The translations under genes and the position numbers were made by a program. Positions 56,445-64,000 of a DNA stretch of 64,000 bases are shown here, one piece after another. Source of the DNA: Bacillota bacterium (GTDB lineage: Bacteria; Bacillota; Clostridia; Tissierellales; Peptoniphilaceae); assembly GCA_023442775.1 (NCBI GenBank), contig JAEZXH010000018.1, forward strand, positions 1 through 64,000, read 5' to 3'. Every line of letters begins with the position of its first letter. The stretch's first letter is position 1. The notes under the pieces were generated by a model. The model was not told the origin of the DNA and did not search any database. It saw nothing but the letters and a program-made list of their open reading frames with translations.

Positions 56445-58409
56445 ATGAAATTTAAGATTCACGCCCCCTTTTCCATGATGGGGGACCAACCACAAGCCGT
56501 GGACGCCTTGGTCGCCTCCCTCGAAGAAGGCCATCGCCATCAGACCCTCAAAGGCGTCACCGGTTCGGGCAAGACCTTTACCATGGCCAACATCATCGAA
56601 CGGGTGCAAAAGCCCACTCTGGTCATTGCCCACAACAAGACCCTCGCCTACCAGTTGGCGAGTGAGTTCAAGGAGTTCTTCCCGGAAAATGCGGTGGAGT
56701 ACTTCGTCTCCTACTACGATTACTACCAGCCAGAGGCCTATGTGCCCCAGACGGATACCTTTATCGAGAAGGATTCTTCCATCAACGACGAAATTGACAA
56801 GCTGCGCCACTCGGCGACAATGAGCCTCTTCGAGAGACGCGACGTCATCATCGTCGCCTCCGTCTCTTCCATCTACGGCCTCGGCGATCCAGAGGACTAC
56901 AAAAATCTCACGGTGAGTCTGCGCCCGGGGATGATCAAGGATCGCGACGAGGTCATGCGCCGCCTCGTGGACATCCAATACGTGCGCAACGACATCAACT
57001 TCACCCGGGGAACCTTCCGCGTTCGCGGGGACATCTTGGAAATCTTTCCCGCCTCGAGTTCTGAGACGTCGATTCGCGTCGAATACTTCGGCGATGAAAT
57101 CGAGAGAATCACCGAGGTCAACGCCCTTACGGGGCAGGTGCGGGGGACCTTAAACCACGCATACATCCTCCCGGCGAGCCACTTTGCCACCTCCCAACCG
57201 AAGGTGAAGCGCGCCATCACCACCATCGAGGAGGAATTGCGGGAGCGGCTTCACGAACTCAAGGACCAAGAGAAGCTCCTCGAGGCACAACGCCTTGAAC
57301 AGAGGACGAATTATGACTTGGAGATGCTTCAAGAGATGGGGTTCTGTTCTGGGATTGAGAACTACGCTCGCCACTTGAGTGGGCGGCCAGCTGGGTCGAG
57401 GCCCTACACCCTCATCGACTATTTCCCCGAGGACTTCTTGACCATCATCGACGAGTCCCACGTGACCATTCCTCAGATTGGCGGGATGTATAACGGGGAC
57501 CGGTCGCGAAAACAGACCCTCGTGGACTACGGCTTCCGTCTCCCCTCAGCTCTCGACAATCGGCCGATGAAGTTTGAAGAGTTTGAGGAGCGGGTCCATC
57601 AGGCCCTCTACGTATCCGCAACCCCAGGGCCCTATGAGAAGAAACACTCGAGTCTCATCGCCGAGCAGGTGATTCGTCCCACGGGACTCTTGGATCCGAA
57701 GATTACCGTGGTGGGGACCGAGCATCAGATCGACGACTTGGTGGGACGCATCCACGAACGCATCGAACGCGGGGAGCGCATCCTCGTCACCACCTTGACG
57801 AAAAAGATGGCGGAGGATCTTACCGACTATTTGAAGGAACTCGGCCTCAAAGTGACCTACATGCACTCCGACGTCGAGACGGTGGAGCGGATGGAAATTA
57901 TCCGAGATCTGCGCCTTGGGGTCTACGACATCCTCGTGGGAATCAACCTCTTGCGGGAGGGTTTGGATCTGCCCGAGGTGAGTCTCGTGGCGATTCTCGA
58001 TGCGGACAAAGAGGGCTTCTTGCGCTCGGAAACCTCCCTCATTCAGACGGCGGGACGCGCCGCGCGCAACGCTGGGGGAGAAGTCATCATGTACGGCGAC
58101 ACCATCACCGGCTCCATGGCGCGCACCATCGAGGAGACGAATCGCCGTCGGGAGATTCAAGAGGCTTATAACGAAGAACATGGCATTGTACCAAAGACGG
58201 TGAAAAAGGACATTCGCGCCATCATCGATTCTACCCTCGTCGCCGAGGAGAACGAGGAATTTGACGAGGGCTTTGGTGAAGAAGAGTTGCGTCAGATGAT
58301 TGAAAATCTCCGCCCCGAGATGCACAAGGCTGCAGAGGCCTTGGACTTTGAGACCGCGGCAGAGATTCGTGATAAGATTCGAGAATTGGAGGGGATGATC
58401 CCCTCGTGA
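56445..58409 (+). CDS. uvrB: Excinuclease ABC subunit B
   Basis: 654 residues. DNA damage verification helicase of nucleotide excision repair. Walker A LKGVTGSGKTFTMANI, YYDYYQPEAYVPQTDTFIEK (beta-hairpin region), TIIDESHVTIPQIGGMYNGD (DESH box), GINLLREGLDLPEVSLVAI, QTAGRAARNAGGEVIMY, and a C-terminal UVR motif (MHKAAEALDFETAAEIRDKI). Starts after GGAGGG. uvrA follows after 11 bases. Confidence 0.97.
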   Translation: MKFKIHAPFSMMGDQPQAVDALVASLEEGHRHQTLKGVTGSGKTFTMANIIERVQKPTLVIAHNKTLAYQLASEFKEFFPENAVEYFVSYYDYYQPEAYVPQTDTFIEKDSSINDEIDKLRHSATMSLFERRDVIIVASVSSIYGLGDPEDYKNLTVSLRPGMIKDRDEVMRRLVDIQYVRNDINFTRGTFRVRGDILEIFPASSSETSIRVEYFGDEIERITEVNALTGQVRGTLNHAYILPASHFATSQPKVKRAITTIEEELRERLHELKDQEKLLEAQRLEQRTNYDLEMLQEMGFCSGIENYARHLSGRPAGSRPYTLIDYFPEDFLTIIDESHVTIPQIGGMYNGDRSRKQTLVDYGFRLPSALDNRPMKFEEFEERVHQALYVSATPGPYEKKHSSLIAEQVIRPTGLLDPKITVVGTEHQIDDLVGRIHERIERGERILVTTLTKKMAEDLTDYLKELGLKVTYMHSDVETVERMEIIRDLRLGVYDILVGINLLREGLDLPEVSLVAILDADKEGFLRSETSLIQTAGRAARNAGGEVIMYGDTITGSMARTIEETNRRREIQEAYNEEHGIVPKTVKKDIRAIIDSTLVAEENEEFDEGFGEEELRQMIENLRPEMHKAAEALDFETAAEIRDKIRELEGMIPS

Positions 58410-58420
58410 GAGGAGGGACT

Positions 58421-61246
58421 ATGGCATCAGACATTGTGATACGTGGGGCAAGACAACATAACCTCAAAAACATTGACCTTCGGATTCCGAGAAATCAACT
58501 CGTGGTCTTTACAGGACTTTCGGGCTCGGGGAAGAGTTCTCTTGCCTTTGACACCATTTATGCCGAGGGTCAGCGCCGCTACGTCGAGAGTCTTTCCTCC
58601 TACGCGCGGCAGTTCTTGGGGCAGATGGACAAGCCGGAAGTGGAATCCATCGAAGGGATGAGCCCAAGCATCAGCATCGACCAGAAGACGACGAGCAAAA
58701 ATCCCCGCTCCACTGTGGGGACAGTGACGGAAATCTACGACTATCTGCGCCTGCTCTTCGCCCGGATTGGCCACGCCTTTTGTCCCATCTGTGGCGAGGA
58801 AATCACCGCCTTTACCATCGACCAGATGGTGGATAGGATTCTGGAACTGCCCGAGGGGACGCGGATTCAGATTCTCGCCCCCATGGTGCGCGAACGGAAG
58901 GGGACCCATGCGAAGACCCTCGCCCAAATCAAAAAGGACGGGTTCTTGCGCGTCGTCGTCGATGGAGAGACCTACACCATCGAAGAGGTCCCAGAACTTG
59001 GGAAGAACTACAAACACTCGATCTCCGTCGTCGTAGACCGGATTGTAGTCAAAGAGGAGGCGAAGGGACGCCTCGCAGATTCCCTAGAACTGGCCACGAG
59101 TCTTGCCAAGGGGATTTGCGTCATCGACGTCATTGGGGGAGAGCCCCTTACCTTTTCCACGAGTCTCGCCTGTCCTCACTGCGACTTGGTCATCGAAGAG
59201 ATTAGTCCGCGCTCCTTTTCCTTTAACAGCCCCCTCGGAGCCTGCCCCACCTGTAACGGTCTCGGGTTTTCCAAGGAGCCGGACCCAAACCTCATCTTCC
59301 CAAATCGCGACTTGAGTCTCCGTCAAGGGGCGGTGGCCTGTTATTCCAATAGCGACGGGACCTATTACATGGAAATCATCAAGGCCCTGGCCAAGCGTCA
59401 CCACTTCTCCCTCGATGCCCCTCTTTCCAAAGCTCCGAAAGAGTTTCTCGACGAGCTCCTTCACGGGACGACGGCGCCCCTGCGGTTTTCCTACGATAGC
59501 TATTTTAGTGGCAGAAAGACCTATCGCGGAGGGTTTGAGGGAGTCCTCAAGAACCTGAAGCGGCGTTATCAAGAGAGTCAATCGGATCGGGCACTGGACC
59601 GCATCGATGAATTCATGGCGGAGATTCCCTGTCCCCATTGCCACGGGGCGCGTCTCAAGGAATCCTCCCTCGCCATCCGCGTCGGAGGCCTTAATATCTA
59701 CGAGGTGACCCTCCTTTCCATCGATGAAGCCTTAGACTTTTTCCGCGGCCTCGACCTCTCGGAAAAAGAGGAAATCATCGCCAAGGAGATTCTCAAGGAA
59801 ATCTGTGAGCGCCTCCAATTCCTTCAAGACGTGGGGCTATCCTATCTCAACCTCGCCCGGATGGCGGGGACCCTCTCTGGGGGAGAGGCCCAGCGGATTC
59901 GCCTCGCCACCCAGATTGGCTCCTCCCTCGTTGGGGTCATCTACGTCCTCGACGAACCGAGTATTGGTCTTCACCAGCGGGATAATGATATGCTGCTAAA
60001 GACACTTCGAAATCTCACGGACATCGGCAATACCCTCATCGTCGTGGAACACGATGAAGACACGATGCGCGCCGCGGATAGGATTGTGGACATTGGGCCG
60101 GGAGCCGGGCGACACGGGGGAGAGATTGTCGCCGAAGGCACGGCTGAGGAGATCATGGAAAATCCCAAGAGCCTCACCGGGGCCTACCTCTCTGGGCGCA
60201 AAAAAGTGCCCCTTCCCGAGAAGAGACGGGAAGGCAACGGACAATTCATCACCCTCTATGGTTGCCAGGAGAACAACCTGAAGGACATTGATGTCTCCTT
60301 CCCCCTTGGAAAATTCGTCGCCGTTACAGGAGTCAGTGGCTCGGGAAAGAGTTCTCTCGTCAACGAGATTCTCTTCAAGGTCCTCGCCCAGCGCATCAAC
60401 CACTCCAAGGTGAGACCCGGGCGTTATCGCGACGTGGAAGGGTTGGAGCACGTGGACAAGGTGGTGGACATCGACCAGAGTCCCATTGGGCGCACCCCTC
60501 GTTCCAATCCCGCCACCTACACCGGAGCCTTTGACGCCATTCGAGACATCTTCGCCAACACCAACGAAGCGAAGATGCGCGGATACAAGAAGGGGCGCTT
60601 CAGCTTTAACGTCAAGGGTGGCCGCTGTGAGGCCTGTAAGGGGGACGGAATCATCAAAGTGGAGATGCACTTCCTCCCCGACGTCTACGTGCCCTGTGAA
60701 GTCTGTAAAGGGGCGCGGTACAACCGAGAGACCTTGCAGGTGACCTACAAGGGGAAAAACATCTCGGAAGTCCTGGACATGACCGTCGATGAAGCCTTAG
60801 AATTCTTTAAGAACCACACCACCGTGGCGCGCAAACTCCAAACCCTCAAGGATGTGGGCCTGGGTTACGTCAAGCTCGGCCAGCCCTCGACCCAACTCTC
60901 TGGGGGAGAGGCCCAGCGCATCAAACTTGCCACCGAGCTCTCGAAGAGGAGTACGGGTAAGAGCATCTACATCCTCGACGAGCCGACGACGGGGCTGCAC
61001 ACCGCCGACGTCCATCGCTTGGTAGAGGTATTAAATCGCCTCGTCGATGGAGGAAACACGGTGGTAGTCATCGAACACAATCTCGACGTCATCAAGGTCG
61101 CTGATACCATCATCGACCTGGGACCCGAAGGGGGAGACGGGGGCGGCACCATTGTGGCCACGGGAACCCCTGAGGAGATTGTCGAAGTGAAAGAATCGTA
61201 CACCGGACAGTTCCTGCGTCTGGTGCTGGAAAGGAGTCGTGGATGA
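58421..61246 (+). CDS. uvrA: Excinuclease ABC subunit A
   Basis: 941 residues. Damage-recognition ATPase with two ABC modules: FTGLSGSGKSSLAFDTIYAE and VTGVSGSGKSSLVNEILF (Walker A), two LSGGEAQRI(R/K)LA signatures, and two DEP(S/T)(I/T)GLH Walker B segments. Zinc-binding Cys motifs include CPICGEE, CPHCD, CPTCN and CEACKGDG. ATG 58421 follows AGAGGAGGG; a GTG at 58406 overlapping uvrB is less likely. Overlaps the L,D-transpeptidase by 4 bases. Confidence 0.97.
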   Translation: MASDIVIRGARQHNLKNIDLRIPRNQLVVFTGLSGSGKSSLAFDTIYAEGQRRYVESLSSYARQFLGQMDKPEVESIEGMSPSISIDQKTTSKNPRSTVGTVTEIYDYLRLLFARIGHAFCPICGEEITAFTIDQMVDRILELPEGTRIQILAPMVRERKGTHAKTLAQIKKDGFLRVVVDGETYTIEEVPELGKNYKHSISVVVDRIVVKEEAKGRLADSLELATSLAKGICVIDVIGGEPLTFSTSLACPHCDLVIEEISPRSFSFNSPLGACPTCNGLGFSKEPDPNLIFPNRDLSLRQGAVACYSNSDGTYYMEIIKALAKRHHFSLDAPLSKAPKEFLDELLHGTTAPLRFSYDSYFSGRKTYRGGFEGVLKNLKRRYQESQSDRALDRIDEFMAEIPCPHCHGARLKESSLAIRVGGLNIYEVTLLSIDEALDFFRGLDLSEKEEIIAKEILKEICERLQFLQDVGLSYLNLARMAGTLSGGEAQRIRLATQIGSSLVGVIYVLDEPSIGLHQRDNDMLLKTLRNLTDIGNTLIVVEHDEDTMRAADRIVDIGPGAGRHGGEIVAEGTAEEIMENPKSLTGAYLSGRKKVPLPEKRREGNGQFITLYGCQENNLKDIDVSFPLGKFVAVTGVSGSGKSSLVNEILFKVLAQRINHSKVRPGRYRDVEGLEHVDKVVDIDQSPIGRTPRSNPATYTGAFDAIRDIFANTNEAKMRGYKKGRFSFNVKGGRCEACKGDGIIKVEMHFLPDVYVPCEVCKGARYNRETLQVTYKGKNISEVLDMTVDEALEFFKNHTTVARKLQTLKDVGLGYVKLGQPSTQLSGGEAQRIKLATELSKRSTGKSIYILDEPTTGLHTADVHRLVEVLNRLVDGGNTVVVIEHNLDVIKVADTIIDLGPEGGDGGGTIVATGTPEEIVEVKESYTGQFLRLVLERSRG

Positions 61247-62031
61247 AACCTCATCAGTTTGTGGCCGTCATGGGTCTCGCAGGCGTTTTGATTCCAAGTC
61301 AAGTCTTCGCCTACGCCCGTCCCAACACTTTCGAGGACAAGAAGGGGGCGACGAGGATTCAAGAATTAAAGCGCTTCCAGGCCCAGAACAACCTGGTGGT
61401 GACGGGAAGTATTGGTCCCGAGACAAAACGCCACTTGGAAGATACAAAGCGCCAAGTCTATGACTTGGTGGAGCATCCGCCGACGAAGGGCTATTGGATT
61501 GCCATCAACAAGAGTCGAAAGACCTTGACCCTCTATCGCGGAGGCGTCTCCCAGGGGAAATACCCCGTGGCCCTGGGGACGAGTGCGACCCCCACGCCTT
61601 CGGGAAAGACGAAGATCATCAACAAGCACGTCAACCCGGCTTGGGGTGGAATGGGGGGAACCCCGAGAAGCGCCGACGACCCCAAGAATCCATTGGGAGA
61701 GCGGTGGATGGGCCTTGGCCTTCGCGGGAGCAAGGGAGGCTATGGCATCCACGGCACCATTTTGCCGGGACAAATCGGCACCTACGCATCCAATGGGTGC
61801 ATCCGGATGTTTAACTACGACATCGAGGAGCTCCTCTTCCCCTTGGTGAAGGTGGGCACTCCCGTGTGGATTGGCACCAATGATGAGCTGGCCTCCTGGG
61901 GCGTGCGCCAGATCATCGAGGAAGCGGCTCCTGCTCCGGCGCCGACGACACCACAACCTCAAGAGACTCCCGAAGCTCCAGCTCCTCAAGCCGACACTCG
62001 CGAGGCGGTGGATATTTTAGAGTTTGAATAA
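61243..62031 (+). CDS. Exported L,D-transpeptidase (YkuD) with proline-rich tail
   Basis: 262 residues. Signal peptide (AVMGLAGVLIPSQVFA), a short segment resembling a half peptidoglycan-binding repeat (QELKRFQAQNNLVVTG), then the YkuD domain: YWIAINKSRKTLTLYRGG and the catalytic HGT-x-SNGCIRM cluster (GYGIHGTIL, ASNGCIRMFNYD) with His and Cys. A Pro/Ala/Thr/Gln-rich tail follows (residues ~225-253). It makes 3-3 crosslinks or attaches proteins to the wall. ATG overlaps the uvrA stop, so it is translated from the repair-operon message, an unexpected partner. Confidence 0.92.
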   Translation: MKPHQFVAVMGLAGVLIPSQVFAYARPNTFEDKKGATRIQELKRFQAQNNLVVTGSIGPETKRHLEDTKRQVYDLVEHPPTKGYWIAINKSRKTLTLYRGGVSQGKYPVALGTSATPTPSGKTKIINKHVNPAWGGMGGTPRSADDPKNPLGERWMGLGLRGSKGGYGIHGTILPGQIGTYASNGCIRMFNYDIEELLFPLVKVGTPVWIGTNDELASWGVRQIIEEAAPAPAPTTPQPQETPEAPAPQADTREAVDILEFE

Positions 62032-62044
62032 TCGCGAATTGTGC

Positions 62045-62073
62045 TTGCATCATCGCGCTAAATCACGTATACT
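62045..62073 (+). promoter_or_regulatory. Promoter of the amino-acid ABC transporter operon
   Basis: TTGCAT, 17-base spacer, TATACT. Start near 62080, giving a leader of about 140 bases before the binding-protein gene. Confidence 0.8.
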
Positions 62074-62126
62074 AAAGAAATAATCATACATCTGGAAGGA
62101 GGTCTTATCCTTGCGTCATCATCGCG
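62048..62126 (+). repeat. Direct repeat CATCATCGCG flanking the operon start
   Basis: CATCATCGCG occurs at 62048-62057 (inside the promoter spacer) and at 62117-62126 (start of the leader reading frame), 69 bases apart. Could be a repressor site pair or chance. Confidence 0.35.
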
Positions 62127-62179
62127 AAAAGGGCACAGGGAGCCACTCTGTCTCCCGCCCCATGAGAAGATTCTTCTAA
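62111..62179 (+). CDS. Putative 22-residue leader peptide before the ABC transporter
   Basis: TTG start with a near-perfect AAGGAGGT eight bases upstream, in the leader of the amino-acid transporter. The peptide has five Arg (two adjacent near the end), three His (two adjacent at residues 3-4) and ends FF-stop. The stop TAA is directly followed by ATG 62180, in frame with the binding protein. The Arg/His content upstream of a polar amino-acid importer suggests a translation-dependent sensor (attenuation or coupling). I do not see a clear rho-independent terminator in the leader; GGGAG/CTCCC (62140-62157) can pair. A chance reading frame remains possible. Confidence 0.45.
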   Translation: MRHHREKGTGSHSVSRPMRRFF

Positions 62180-62218
62180 ATGGACGCCATCACTGACATC
62201 TTTTTAGGAGGAACAATC

Positions 62219-63058
62219 ATGAATACGTTGAAAAAAATCTTGTCCCTGTGTCTCGTTGTGAGTCTCTTTGCCCTCGCCGCTTGTGGGTCGAAGACGGCGA
62301 AGGGTGAGGATGCGGCATCTGGAGATGGTCCGATTCTCACAAAAATCAAAAAAACAGGCACTCTCACCCTGGGAACTAGTGCCGACTATCCGCCCTATGA
62401 GTGGGTGGGGAACACGGATGGAAAACAGGAAGTCGTCGGGTTTGACATCGCCTTGGGTCAAGCTGTTGCCGACGAGCTCGGCGTGAAGCTCGAAGTCCAA
62501 GACATGAAGTTTGACGGCATCCTCTTGGCCCTTGCAACCGGGGATATCGACTTGGCCGCAGCAGGACTCGTCCCCACTCCCGAGCGCCAAGAACAAGTTG
62601 ACTTCTCGGAGAGTTATTACTCTGGAGGTCAGCTCATGCTCATTCGCAAGGCCGACGCGGACAAGTACAAGACGCAAGATGACTTCCAAGGAGCGAAGGT
62701 CGCCGCCCAGATTGGAACGGTCCAAGAAACCTTGGCCCTCGGCCTTCAAGGCGCCGACGTCCAATCCCTTGTCAACCTCAACGACATGGTTCAAGAGTTG
62801 AAGGGACAAGCGGTGGACGCCATTGTCGTCGCCGAAGCTCCTGGCAAGCAATTTGAAAAACTCAACCCCGACTTGCAACTGGTCGACCTCGGATTCCCCA
62901 ATGAGGACGGAGTGGCCTTCGGCGTTGCGAAGGGCAATGAGGATTTCGTCGCCATCATCAACAAGGTCATCGCCCAGTGGAAGCAAGAGGGCAAAATTGA
63001 CGAAGTCATGGCGAAGTACACCGAACTGTCGAGCCAACAGGCAGCGGAAGTTCAATAA
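62219..63058 (+). CDS. Amino-acid ABC transporter substrate-binding lipoprotein
   Basis: 279 residues. Signal peptide with lipobox ALAAC, then a family-3 binding protein: LTLGTSADYPPYEWV, VGFDIALGQAVADELGVKLE, FDGILLALATGDIDLAAAGL, RQEQVDFSESYYSGGQLMLI and GAKVAAQIGTVQETLAL. Binds a polar amino acid such as Arg, Lys, His or Gln; the choice cannot be made from sequence. ATG 62219 with TAGGAGGAAC upstream. First main gene of the transporter operon. Confidence 0.93.
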   Translation: MNTLKKILSLCLVVSLFALAACGSKTAKGEDAASGDGPILTKIKKTGTLTLGTSADYPPYEWVGNTDGKQEVVGFDIALGQAVADELGVKLEVQDMKFDGILLALATGDIDLAAAGLVPTPERQEQVDFSESYYSGGQLMLIRKADADKYKTQDDFQGAKVAAQIGTVQETLALGLQGADVQSLVNLNDMVQELKGQAVDAIVVAEAPGKQFEKLNPDLQLVDLGFPNEDGVAFGVAKGNEDFVAIINKVIAQWKQEGKIDEVMAKYTELSSQQAAEVQ

Positions 63059-63060
63059 GA

Positions 63061-63092
63061 GTGAGAGATCTTCGGATCTCTCCTTTTGTTTC
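63061..63092 (+). terminator. Partial terminator between binding protein and permease
   Basis: GAGAGATC, loop TTCG, GATCTCTC followed by CTTTTGTTT. Typical for keeping binding-protein message above permease message; read-through is expected. Confidence 0.7.
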
Positions 63093-63113
63093 ATCCCATG
63101 AAAGTGAGGAACT

Positions 63114-63788
63114 ATGAATTTTTTTGAACAACGGCTTGCCTTTATCACAAAGTACTTGCCAAGTTACATCGAAGGGGTGGGGCTGACCCTTCTCCTCTCC
63201 GCCGTCGCCGTCTTTTTTGGATGTCTCTTAGGCCTTCTCGTCGCAAGGGCACGCCTTGGGAAGTCAAAGCCCGTCTCCCTTGTGGCGACCGCCTTTGTGG
63301 AGGTCATCCGCGGGACGCCGATGCTCGTCCAATTGACCATGTTTTACTTCACGATGATCCAGATCATCCCGCCGCAATACACCCTTTTGCGGGATAAGAT
63401 CCTCCTCGGGGGCATCGCCATCAGCATCAACTCGGCGGCCTACATCTCCGAGGTCATCCGTAGCGGTCTACAATCCGTAGACAAGGGGCAGACGGAAGCG
63501 GCGCGCTCCCTCGGCCTCAACGAATCCCAAACCATGCGCTACATCATTTTGCCCCAGGCGGTGAAGAACATTCTCCCCGCCCTGGTCAACGAATTCGTCA
63601 CCTTGATCAAGGAGTCTTCCATCGTGAGTTTTATCGGGCTTCACGACTTGATGTACTACGCAAATGCTGCGCGTACGGCGACGTACAAGGCCTTTGAACC
63701 CCTTCTCTACGCCGCCTTTATCTATTTCGTCCTGACCTTTACTCTCTCGAAGGTGATGGCTGCTGTGGAACGGAGGCTCGATCGATGA
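63114..63788 (+). CDS. Polar amino-acid ABC transporter permease
   Basis: 224 residues, about five membrane helices. HisM/GlnP family: YIEGVGLTLLLSAVAVFFGC at the N-terminus, FVEVIRGTPMLVQLTMFYF, and the EAA loop EAARSLGLNESQTMRYIILPQA that docks on the ATPase. GTGAGGAAC upstream. Overlaps the ATPase gene by 4 bases (ATGA). Confidence 0.95.
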   Translation: MNFFEQRLAFITKYLPSYIEGVGLTLLLSAVAVFFGCLLGLLVARARLGKSKPVSLVATAFVEVIRGTPMLVQLTMFYFTMIQIIPPQYTLLRDKILLGGIAISINSAAYISEVIRSGLQSVDKGQTEAARSLGLNESQTMRYIILPQAVKNILPALVNEFVTLIKESSIVSFIGLHDLMYYANAARTATYKAFEPLLYAAFIYFVLTFTLSKVMAAVERRLDR

Positions 63789-64000
63789 TTCGCATTGAAA
63801 ATTTACGGAAGAGTTTTGGAGATCATGAGGTCCTCTGCGGCATCAATCAGACTATCAAGCGCGGGGAAGTGGTGGTTATCATCGGCCCCTCAGGGTCGGG
63901 AAAGAGCACCTTTTTGCGATGCATGAATCTCCTGGAAATCCCCACCGAGGGCAAGATTTTTGTCGAGGACAAGGAGTTGACCAACAAGAATACCGACATC
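63785..64000 (+). CDS. Amino-acid ABC transporter ATP-binding protein (cut by window end)
   Basis: The first 72 codons are present. IRIENLRKSFGDHEVL at the start, Walker A IIGPSGSGKSTFLRCMNLLE. HisP/GlnQ type. Signature motif and Walker B lie beyond the window. Completes the binding protein/permease/ATPase importer. Confidence 0.95.
   Translation, partial: MIRIENLRKSFGDHEVLCGINQTIKRGEVVVIIGPSGSGKSTFLRCMNLLEIPTEGKIFVEDKELTNKNTDI

Noticed and set aside
62180..62218. ATG 62180 as start of the binding protein
   Set aside because: It would put 13 polar/mixed residues before the signal peptide and lacks a ribosome binding site of its own; ATG 62219 has TAGGAGGAAC.

Overview
The window is a gene-dense stretch of a Gram-positive (Bacillota) chromosome. 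It is fairly GC-rich by eye, has strong AGGAGG ribosome binding sites, and uses many extended -10 promoters (TGnTATAAT). Signs of Bacillota are the conserved run murB-rapZ-yvcK-whiA-HPr-dnaE-pfkA-pyk, an HPr with both His15 and Ser46, GatCAB, two SLH-domain surface proteins, an FtsEX plus M23 hydrolase cluster and a tetrahydrofolate riboswitch before folT. The content fits an anaerobic member of the Clostridia/Tissierellia, possibly Peptoniphilaceae-like; that placement is inference. TGA is used as stop, so the code is standard.

Layout. Positions 1-1393 are a tRNA array (a 3' tRNA-Leu fragment plus 15 complete tRNAs) closed by a terminator. A broken GntR regulator follows, then two tRNAs on the opposite strand (Trp, Arg). 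From 2261 to 7951 lie a ferredoxin-like DUF362 protein and a tightly overlapping three-gene set: AAA+ ATPase, a predicted beta-repeat protein, and a VWA protein. I see no recognised function for this set and regard it as the best candidate for an undescribed system. Then come purA, polA-coaE, a peptide-binding lipoprotein, tRNA-Leu, a TetR regulator with oleate hydratase, and larB with an APC permease on the minus strand.

From 19111 to 29395 is the conserved cell-wall/regulation/replication/glycolysis block. At 29440-31327 a THF riboswitch controls folT, followed by a small zincin and a membrane J-domain protein. A minus-strand operon at 31354-37760 (hemA, precorrin-2 dehydrogenase, hemC, cobA-hemD fusion, hemB, hemL) makes uroporphyrinogen III and precorrin-2. 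No protoporphyrin genes are next to it, which suggests siroheme or cobamide synthesis rather than heme. Two SLH paralogues flank alanine dehydrogenase (37918-42197).

Positions 42252-50322 hold tcdA, pcrA, ligA and gatCAB. After them come a CofE-like protein and 5-formyl-THF cyclo-ligase on the minus strand, then ftsE-ftsX, an M23 hydrolase, a C-terminal processing protease, uvrB-uvrA and an L,D-transpeptidase. The window ends in a polar amino-acid ABC transporter (binding protein, permease, start of the ATPase). It is preceded by a 140-base leader holding a short Arg/His-rich reading frame with a strong ribosome binding site. No intergenic stretch over 300 bases is left unexplained, and I saw no insertion sequence, prophage or CRISPR array.
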